From Baffinella frigidus (taxonomy: Eukaryota; Cryptophyceae; Cryptomonadales; Baffinellaceae), in contig MU646511.1 in NCBI GenBank assembly GCA_026770585.1, forward strand, positions 323,052 through 334,499: 11,448 bases of DNA, in the 5' to 3' direction. Under the pieces are notes generated by a model. The model was not told the DNA's origin, ran no database searches, and saw only the letters and a program-made list of their open reading frames with translations. Shown piece after piece: positions 6,886-11,448 of this stretch; the stretch's first letter is position 1, and each line of letters starts with the position of its first letter. Both the position numbers and the translations under genes were made by a program.

Positions 6886-6978
6886 GGGAATGCTCCAAGC
6901 TTCATCTGGGGATACTACCCCGTGTTGGATCACCGGAGTGACTTTACACAGCCACCCCGGCCATCCGACACTGAATAG
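6886..6978 (+). other. Open segment ending in TAG, unidentified
   Basis: After GCGCGCAG|, 30 codons read GNAPSFIWGYYPVLDHRSD... and end with TAG at 6976-6978. The composition is protein-like (aromatic-rich), but no family is recognised, and other frames on both strands are also open across 6785-7122. Confidence 0.25.
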
Positions 6979-7028
6979 TATCCCCGGACTATACGCATGG
7001 AGGTCGAGGAGGCGCGGCGCGGGGCCAG

Positions 7029-7086
7029 TGCGAAAACGAGAGGGCACCGCTGTATCCCTACGAGGAGCAGTGGAGAAGACGAGAGG
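7029..7086 (+). CDS. Candidate exon, unidentified
   Basis: Bounded by GGGGCCAG| and GAGAGG|GTCATC, it reads CENERAPLYPYEEQW followed by RRRE. Its duplicate at 6817-6861 suggests it behaves like the other duplicated exons in this window. The minus strand gives an alternative conserved pair (SPLLLVG/SPLVLGG), so the coding strand is undecided. Confidence 0.28.
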
Positions 7087-7155
7087 GTCATCACCTGTCG
7101 AAAGCCCCGCCCCGCCCCCCACCCCTCCCTCCGCGTACTCCTCTTCAACTGTGTT

Positions 7156-7232
7156 TAGGGTTGAGGATTTAGGGTTTTGGGTTTAGGGTTGAGGGTTGAG
7201 GGTGTGGGGTTCAGGGTTCAGGGTCCAGGGTC
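7156..7232. repeat. TTTAGGG/TTCAGGG telomere-like tract
   Basis: Short run of GGTTTAGGG, GGTTGAGGG and GGTTCAGGG units. Similar short pieces at about 7282-7312 and 7496-7510 flank G/C-rich segments. Confidence 0.8.
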
Positions 7233-7371
7233 CAGGGATGAGGGGTTACCTCCCCCGCCCCCCCTTCCCTCTGGGTCTGCGGTTCAGGGTGCAGGGTCGA
7301 GGAGTTGAGGGGCTACCTCCTCCGCCCCCCACAGTCGCCGCCCCTCCGGGGGGGGGGAGGGCTCGTGGTGC

Positions 7372-7387
7372 GGGCACTGCACCCCCC
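7372..7387 (-). pseudogene. Fragment of candidate exon e (7641-7787)
   Basis: Minus strand GGGGGGTGCAGTGCCCG, read in the exon e frame as GVQCPH, continues H-E-P. Exon e has GVQCPHQ. It lies next to G/C-rich segments (7245-7285, 7310-7350) that resemble candidate exon f. Confidence 0.5.
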
Positions 7388-7514
7388 CAGAAAAATCCTA
7401 GGCCGCTGGGCATGTCCTACCGTAGGGTCATATGGAGCGAATATCCGAAGCTCCCAGTCCCGAAATAAGCTGTCTTGGGTTGCTGATGGCAGGATTCAGG
7501 GTTGAGGGTGTTAC

Positions 7515-7564
7515 CCCCCCCAAAAAACAAAGTCGCCGTCTCCCCCCCTCCTCCCGCGGGATCC
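7515..7564 (-). CDS. Tentative exon f of the LSD1-like gene
   Basis: Minus strand: acceptor GCACCAG| at 7565-7567, then about 50 bases reading IPREEGGDGDFVFWGG in the phase left by exon e, then donor GTAACA. G-runs make both ends uncertain. Two degraded look-alikes (GGCGGCGACTGTGGGGGGCG and neighbour) lie at 7310-7350 and 7245-7285. Low confidence, because neither the protein nor the junction is independently supported. Confidence 0.25.
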
Positions 7565-7640
7565 CTGGTGCTTCCTGAACCCTGCATCCTGCCCTCTGCC
7601 CCCTGAACCCTACACTGCAAATGCAGGGTTGATAGTTGAC

Positions 7641-7787
7641 CTCCGGCGCCCGCAAACGTCGGCGCGCCTCCTCCTCTTCCGCCCGCGGGGTGCCCCCCCT
7701 CAGCCAGGGCAGCATGCCCCCCCTCAGCCAGGGCGGCATGCCATGCCTCGGCTTGGTGTGGGCACTGCACCCCCCGGCTCGCCGCGC
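7641..7787 (-). CDS. Probable further 3' exon e of the LSD1-like gene
   Basis: Minus strand: acceptor CCTCAG|, donor GGAG|GTCAAC, 147 bp. In phase 1 it reads AASRGVQCPHQAEAWHAALA, then an 8-residue repeat (HAALAEGG) and a Gly/Ala/Pro-rich end. The phase is chosen because the copy at 8041-8069 differs from it over AASRGVQCP only at synonymous positions in that frame (three sites). The phase also matches a possible donor in exon d (TCAG|GTTATT at 8677/8676). GAASRGVQCP loosely resembles the second half of an LSD1-type finger, but lacks the last cysteine. Alternative: an exon of another minus-strand gene. Confidence 0.45.
7691..7738. repeat. 24-bp tandem repeat, two near-identical copies
   Basis: TGCCCCCCCTCAGCCAGGGC plus AGCA/GGCA, 7691-7714 and 7715-7738, with a third degenerate copy after 7739. 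The unit length is a multiple of three and encodes HAALAEGG on the minus strand within candidate exon e. Confidence 0.85.
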
Positions 7788-7887
7788 CTGAGGCAGGGAG
7801 ATGCGGTTTAGGGTGTGCGGTTTATAGTGTGCCGGGCTGAGAGTAGTAAAGAAGAAGAAAACAACACTATTTGCATGTGGGCATGTG

Positions 7888-7915
7888 GGAAATGCCCCCC
7901 CCCTGCTCGCCGCGC
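7888..7915 (-). pseudogene. Decayed copy of candidate exon e
   Basis: After the acceptor-like CATCGCAG| on the minus strand, GCGCGGCGAGCAGGGGGG matches the start of exon e and then degrades (AASRGGAF against AASRGVQC). Confidence 0.6.
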
Positions 7916-8040
7916 CTGCGATGGGAGTGTTGTGTTTGGGGTTTCAAATTATGTGCATCTATTGTACAGCGGTTTCCTGATACAAAGTCGTGTCCCGTAG
8001 GGTTTGGGGTTTAGGGTACAGGGTGCGAATGACGCCCGGT

Positions 8041-8069
8041 GGGGCACTGCACTCCCCTGCTCGCCGCGC
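8041..8069 (-). pseudogene. Copy of the 5' end of candidate exon e
   Basis: Minus strand GCGGCGAGCAGGGGAGTGCAG continues TGCCCC and encodes AASRGVQCP exactly as exon e does, with only synonymous changes. The CAG acceptor is altered to GCAT and similarity ends after TGCCC, so it is probably not used. Confidence 0.6.
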
Positions 8070-8123
8070 ATGCGCCAGGGCCATTGCGTTTACCTTTCTC
8101 AGAGAAGAAAAGGTGCGTCTGTT

Positions 8124-8325
8124 ACGGTTTGGGGTTTGGGGTTTGGGGTGTGGAGTTTGGAGTTTGGAGTTTGGGGTTTGGGGATTAGGGTTCAGGGTTT
8201 AGGGTTCAGGGTTTAGGGTTTAGGGTTTAGGGTTGAGGGTTTAGGGTTTAGGGTTTAGGGTTTAGTGTTTAGTGTTTAGGGTTTAGTGTTTAGGGTTTAG
8301 AGTTTAGTGTTTAGTGTTTAGGGTT
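8124..8325. repeat. Telomere-like array: TTTGGGG, then TTTAGGG, then TTTAGTG
   Basis: Three zones of heptamer variants side by side: TTTGGGG/TTTGGAG at 8128-8187, TTTAGGG/TTCAGGG at 8187-8265, and TTTAGTG mixed with TTTAGGG at 8265-8325. Confidence 0.95.
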
Positions 8326-8361
8326 GAAAGGCAGGGGGAGGAGAAGGTCGTGGAGGAGATG

Positions 8362-8490
8362 GTCTTGTAGACTGTACGATTGGTGTTTAGAATATAAGTC
8401 TAATATAATATACAATAGATGTATAGACGTTACGTCTTCTAGAATGTACAATATATGTGTAGACCACAAGTCCTATAAAGTGTACAGTGA
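8362..8490. repeat. AT-rich tandem repeat with exact 36-bp period
   Basis: GTC-initiated units begin at 8362, 8398, 8434 and 8470, exactly 36 bp apart. Shared parts are (A/G)TACAATA(G/T)ATGT(A/G)TAGAC and the start GTC-T-TAGA. It is far more A/T-rich than its surroundings. The + strand is open through it with a 12-residue periodicity (YNRCIDVT/YNICVDHK), but there is no support that it is translated. Confidence 0.75.
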
Positions 8491-8522
8491 AAAATTGATT
8501 CTTGAAGGGGTGGGGCAATAAC

Positions 8523-8580
8523 GTGATGACTCCACCTCCTGGACGACGAGCACCTCGCAACTCCCCGGGACATTCCCCTC
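8523..8580 (-). pseudogene. Diverged copy of LSD1-like exon d
   Basis: Aligns without gaps to 8677-8734. It reads GNVPGSCEVLVVQEVESSR against GYVPESREALFAQEMASSG. The acceptor CAG is replaced by TTT at the equivalent site, so splicing into it is unlikely. Similarity continues ~15 bp past the putative donor (TATTGCCCCACCCC against TATTTCCCCGCTCC). Confidence 0.72.
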
Positions 8581-8629
8581 AAAGCAAAAGTTGAAGGAGC
8601 AAAAGTTGACGGGCAACAACGGCAAAAGT

Positions 8630-10018
8630 TCACGGTTGAGTACCAGGATCGTCAACATTTGGAGCGGGGAAATAACCTGAGGAAGCCATCTCCTGGGCGA
8701 AAAGCGCCTCGCGGCTCTCCGGGACGTACCCCACCTGCATGGAAGTTGAGGGTTTGCGGTTTGGGGTTTGGGGTTTATGTTGCAGGGTGTATTTCGGGGA
8801 GTAGGGTTTGGGGTTTATACATCAGGATTTAGGGTTTACGGTGGGTCAAGGGTTGGGGTGTAGGGTGTAGGGTGAAGGGGTCATTTTTTAGGGTTTGTGG
8901 TTTGGGTTTAGGGTTTAGGGTTCCAGTTGTTGCGTTGTAGGTTATATGTTTTGGGGGGTAGGGGTTACCGCGAAGGCGTCGGGGGCGTTCTCGTCCGGGT
9001 TCTGGATCACGATCATGTTCCGCGACGCATCTGCTTTCGGCTTTCGGGTTGGTTCAAGGGTTTGAACAGTCCCGTCCCTTCCGCCAAACCGGGAAGGATG
9101 AGGTGTTGCAACAGACGGGGGTCTGAATCACGGTCATGTTCCGGGACGCGTCTGCCGCACACAAGTTCTTTCAGGGTTTGGGGTTTCAGGGTGTGTACTG
9201 GAATGGTAACTAAACCGGGAAGGAATCTGTAGAGTTGGTCAAGGGGTTCTGAATCACGAGCATGTTCCGCGACGCGTCTGGTTTCGGTTTCGGGCATAAA
9301 ACCTAGGTTCCGAACCCGAAACCCGAAACACGGAACCCGGAACCCGAGACCCTCAGCTCTAAACCCGAAACCCGAAACCCGAAACCCGACACCCGACACC
9401 CTCAGCTCCAAACCCTAAGCTCCAAACCCGAAACTCGAAAACCTAAGCTCTAACATTCAAACACGAAACACGAAACCGCGACCTGGATTAGGGGTAAGGG
9501 TTTCTAGCTCTGTCTCAGTCTGTTGGGGCTCACCAATTTAGTTTGCCCGGGCTCTCTCCCGCCCCAAAGATGACGGATGTTTACCGCGAACCCGAACGTT
9601 GACGAATTTGTACCGCGAACCCGGATTGCCAACTTGGGAATAGTCGGTTAGGGAGTCGCACCGAGCGGGATGGTGGTGGGCGAGATGTAGGCGCAGATCG
9701 AGCATTTCACCTTGTCTGCCGTGCGCGGATACCTGCAAGCCGGGGAAGGTGTAGGGTTTAGGGTTTGGGGGTGTGGGGTGTGGGGTGTGGGGTTTGGGGT
9801 TTGGGGTTCGCGGGTTTGGGGCGCAAAGTTTAGGGGTTTGGGTGTAGGGGTTGGGGTTTGGGGTGCATGGATTTGGGATTTGGGTGTTGGGGTCTAGGGT
9901 TTAGGGTTTAGGGTTAGGGGTTTGACATGAGCTGGACGTTGCATCCGGCGCATGAGAGGTACGCCATGTAACCAGCGTCACTCGCCGCCTCCGTCGCCAG
10001 GTTGCCTGCCCCGCGCAT
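8630..10018 (-). CDS. LSD1-type zinc-finger protein (zf-LSD1 family)
   Basis: Minus-strand exons: a 10018-9927 (ATG, with TGA in frame 12 nt upstream of it and A at -3), b 9732-9662, c 9030-8969, d from 8734. Junctions restore LM|YP (phase 2) and PL-D-AS (phase 1); c to d is phase 0. Residues 23-44 form one complete LSD1-type finger, C-x2-C-x14-C-x2-C: CAGCNVQLMYP then VKCSIC, with the family's L-M-Y-P and V-x-C landmarks. Exon c (RNMIVIQNPDENAPDAFA) resembles the V-x-x-ENP segment after the fingers in plant LSD1/LOL proteins, which regulate cell death and stress responses. Plant LSD1 has three fingers; only one complete finger is visible here. If exon d is read through, the protein ends at TGA 8632-8630 (109 aa); if the donor TCAG|GTTATT at 8677 is used, exon e (7787-7641) follows. 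Exon c has almost all G/C third positions. Introns carry CCCTAAA-like or CCCGAAA-like heptamers on the sense strand. Confidence 0.88.
8750..8925. repeat. TTTGGGG/TTTAGGG/TGTAGGG telomere-like tract
   Basis: Irregular heptamers between exons d and c of the LSD1-like gene, CCCTAAA-type on that gene's sense strand. It adjoins the acceptor of exon d (CTTCCATGCAG). Confidence 0.85.
9090..9151 (-). other. LSD1-like exon c, second copy (alternative or decayed exon)
   Basis: Minus strand, after CGGCAG|. It is 62 bp, the same as exon c, same phase, no stop, with donor CCCG|GTTTGG at the equivalent position. It reads ASRNMTVIQTPVCCNTSSFP. The first half is conserved; the second half differs by substitutions only, with no indels. 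It could be a cassette alternative or a duplicate on its way to decay. Confidence 0.7.
9216..9277 (-). other. LSD1-like exon c, third copy (alternative or decayed exon)
   Basis: Minus strand, after AACCAG|. It is 62 bp with the same phase and no stop; donor CCCG|GTTTAG. It reads ASRNMLVIQNPLTNSTDSFP. It is the copy nearest to exon b, so it would be met first by the splicing machinery. Starts of the three copies are spaced 121 and 126 bp. Confidence 0.7.
9300..9455. repeat. CCCGAAA-variant telomere-like tract
   Basis: Heptamers are mainly CCCGAAA/CCCGACA/CGGAACC with ACCCTCAGCTC interruptions. On the + strand they read in the CCCTAAA direction, opposite to the rest of the LSD1-like introns. 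This is the clearest exception to the strand rule. Confidence 0.85.
9505..9660. repeat. Segment duplicated at 10045-10145
   Basis: GACGAATTTGTACCGCGAAC, then GCCAACTTGGGAATAGTC, recurs as GACAGATTTGTACGTCGGAC, then TTCAACTTGAGAATAGTC at about 10085-10130; TCTGTCTCAGTCTG recurs as TCTGTCTCAGACCTG. There is also an internal ~29-bp repeat here (TGACGGATGTTTACCGCGAA and TGACGAATTTGTACCGCGAA at about 9571 and 9600). It lies just past the exon b donor, so the copy upstream of exon a points to an old tandem duplication within the gene. Confidence 0.65.
9749..9925. repeat. Intron a-b telomere-like tract (TGTGGGG/TTTGGGG/TTTAGGG)
   Basis: Fills nearly all of the intron between LSD1-like exons a and b (9733-9926), reading CCCTAAA/CCCCAAA on the gene's sense strand. 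Confidence 0.9.
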
Positions 10019-10360
10019 TTTGTCAATATCGATTCACCAATATCTTTCTCTGTCTCAGACCTGCGTTGTTTTCCCTGCAAAGGTGACAGATTTGTACGTC
10101 GGACACACATTTTCAACTTGAGAATAGTCTGCCAACGCGACTGATGGGGAAAGCCGCGTTCATACGTTTACATACGAATACTTCGGTATCTCGAAGGCAG
10201 CTAGTCCCATCTGGCCCAGATGGCAAAGTGTTTGCTCTGACGGGCGAGACACAAACCCCAAAAATGCTCAAAGTGGACGATGCTGGTGCTACGAACCCGT
10301 CAACTTTTGGCAGTGCTATATTCTTTTCGTGCGCGACACGCAGATACGAACGCTGCTTGT
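10019..10360. other. Upstream region of the LSD1-like gene, no gene recognised
   Basis: Contains the duplicate of 9505-9660 and no telomere-like sequence. A + strand frame is open at 10144-10413, but its composition is not convincingly coding and no motif is recognised. The promoter of the LSD1-like gene should lie here; no clear TATA box was identified. Confidence 0.4.
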
Positions 10361-10364
10361 ATGG

Positions 10365-10425
10365 GCGTCCATCTCAAGGATTTCCGTACAGATTCTGGTA
10401 TTTTAACCCCTAGAATTACGAAATG
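10365..10425. repeat. Direct repeat with 10693-10745
   Basis: CGTCCATCTCAAGGATTTCCGTACAGATTCTGG (split: CGTCCATCTCAAGG and TCCGTACAGATTCTGGTA) followed by TTTTAACCCCTAGAAT recurs about 324 bp downstream as CGTCCATCTAAATG, ATCGTACAAATTCTGGTA, TTAAACCCCCTAGAAT. Confidence 0.75.
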
Positions 10426-10457
10426 GCTCCAACACCAGGCCAACTGAGAGCGCAGCG

Positions 10458-10486
10458 GAGAGAGCACCAACCTGGCTCCAGAGAGA
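10458..10486 (+). pseudogene. Short copy of the start of the candidate exon at 10930
   Basis: GAGAGAGCACCAACCTGG resembles GGGAGCGCACCAAACTGG (APTW against APNW). It then diverges. A further scrap, CGGGGAGCGCACCG, lies at 10681-10694. Confidence 0.4.
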
Positions 10487-10755
10487 CGATTTGTGGGGAG
10501 GGCTGATGGCAGGGCGCACTTCCCCTAGGCAGGCGTGTTAGGCTACACAGTGGGCTTCGACGATCGGCACATGTATTCCCGTGGTACTAATGAAGGATTG
10601 CTCGGTACAAAGACATAGTGTCAACCGACATTTCGCACATATTTGTGGTGAAAGTTTGCTGCGAAGGCCACTGTGTGGGGCGGGGAGCGCACCGTCCATC
10701 TAAATGATATCGTACAAATTCTGGTATTAAACCCCCTAGAATCACCGAAGTGAGA

Positions 10756-10803
10756 GAGACGGCGCCGCAAATGGCGCACTCGACGGAGAGCGAGCCTCAG
10801 GGT
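10756..10803 (+). pseudogene. Copy of the middle of the candidate exon at 10930
   Basis: Reads ETAPQMAHSTESEP against ETAPQIAHSTESEP, then QGDYRT and an in-frame TGA. Spacing to the main copy is 192 bp. It is truncated by the stop. Confidence 0.65.
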
Positions 10804-10929
10804 GATTATCGCACTTGAACACTCCCCGCCCGTAAGAAATTGGAGCCGTGCGCCTAATTTCTGAAGGGAAAGCTCCAATTCCCCATGGGGGCGAGTATTG
10901 AAATGAAATAGTTATGTCGGAGCGCCCAG

Positions 10930-11037
10930 GGGAGCGCACCAAACTGGGAGACCGCGCCGCAAATAGCGCACTCCACGGAGAGCGAGCCGGGCGGGTACAT
11001 CAGCGTGATCCCGCACCCCGTGCACCTGCCACGCCAG
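10930..11037 (+). CDS. Candidate exon of an unidentified protein
   Basis: After GCGCCCAG|, 36 codons read GSAPNWETAPQIAHSTESEP, then GGYISVIPHPVHLPRQ. Third codon positions are nearly all G/C, unlike the flanks. The frame is open from 10912 and continues to TAA at 11062, so the exon could be terminal, or end at AGGAGG|GTGTTC (11048). Decayed copies of its parts at 10458, 10681, 10756 and 11277 all retain the same frame, supporting real coding history. I do not recognise the family. Confidence 0.5.
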
Positions 11038-11276
11038 AGTGCAGGAGGGTGTTCATTTTTTTAAACCGCGTCTGAAAGCGGTTGTTGACTTTTGAAAAAC
11101 ACTACCCAGAGGAGAAATTAACTTTTGGCGACCACTTCCAAGGCTCTGGCGTGGTGTGCCCCTCAGCGCGAGACACGTTCAACAGGACAAAAACGTTGCA
11201 AGGGGAAATTTCTCTGACCCCCCCCCCGGTGGAGAACGCGAGAGAAAATGTCTCTCTCGAGGCCCTGCTACATCCT

Positions 11277-11318
11277 GGGTACAGAAGCGTGATCATGTAC
11301 CCTGCACCTCCTGAATGA
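11277..11318 (+). pseudogene. Copy of the 3' part of the candidate exon at 10930
   Basis: Reads GYRSVIMYPAPPE then TGA, against GYISVIPHPVHLP. It lies at the end of a frame open from 11082. It may be a decayed copy or a true terminal exon; the two cannot be separated here. Confidence 0.45.
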
Positions 11319-11335
11319 GCGAAACATGCGAGAAA

Positions 11336-11360
11336 CTCTCTCTCTCTCTCTCTCTCTCTC
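11336..11360. repeat. (CT)n microsatellite
   Basis: About 12 CT dinucleotides. GGCGGCGGCGG and G-runs follow at 11409-11448. No gene is seen in this end of the window. Confidence 0.95.
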
Positions 11361-11448
11361 GAGGTCAGCCGCCCCGCAACAGAGGCTTGGGAGCTGTCGG
11401 CTCGAGGGCGGCGGCGGCGGGGGAGGGTGGAAAGTGAGGAGGGGGGGG

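Noticed and set aside
7990-8216. Two overlapping + strand frames with VWGLGFRV repeats
   Set aside because: Heptamer translation only; no flanking coding signal.
9013-9411. 132-residue minus-strand open frame with RRVAEH-type repeats
   Set aside because: It runs in a different frame over the three exon c copies and the CCCGAAA tract. The frame giving ASRNMIVIQNP has the G/C third-position bias and correct splice phases, so the long frame is a shadow.
1-11448. tRNA, rRNA or small RNA genes
   Set aside because: No tRNA cloverleaf boxes or rRNA-like sequence were noticed by eye; a covariance-model scan would be needed to exclude divergent ones.

Overview
This is eukaryotic nuclear DNA from an organism with the plant/green-algal telomere heptamer (CCCTAAA/TTTAGGG). 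Almost every intron contains degenerate telomere-like heptamers, and the long open frames are mostly low-complexity translations of those heptamers rather than genes. The real genes are chains of short exons (about 50-130 bp) with GT-AG (once GC-AG) introns. The mix of TTTAGGG, an LSD1-type zinc finger, a BRE1/HUB ligase and telomere-like introns suggests a prasinophyte-like green alga such as Cymbomonas. That assignment is a guess from general knowledge and has not been tested.

Layout. 1-720 is degenerate minisatellite with no gene seen. 1112-4846 (+) holds the last ten recognisable exons of a BRE1/RNF20/HUB-type histone H2B ubiquitin ligase: coiled coil, C-terminal RING, stop codon. Its 5' exons lie outside the window. 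4847-6240 has no recognisable gene; it carries two strong hairpins and GC-rich ~20-bp repeats. 6240-7150 holds exon-like fragments of unknown identity around a large TTTAGGG tract. 7515-10018 (-) holds a small LSD1-type zinc-finger gene: four well-supported exons, plus one or two possible further 3' exons. 10019-11448 has no recognised protein, but contains one exon-like segment (+) at 10930-11037 with several decayed copies.

Two patterns cut across the genes. First, in both identified genes, on opposite strands, the telomere-like heptamers read CCCTAAA on the sense strand, often next to the 3' splice site. Second, many exons are accompanied in the adjacent intron by one or more partial or diverged copies of themselves. 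BRE1 exons 1, 3, 5, 7 and 9 have such copies, as do LSD1-like exons c, d and e and the unidentified exon at 10930. The LSD1-like exon c exists in three copies of identical length and phase, which could be mutually exclusive cassette exons.

Functionally, BRE1 is a chromatin regulator (H2B monoubiquitination) and LSD1-type proteins are small zinc-finger regulators. Nothing here shows that they act together.
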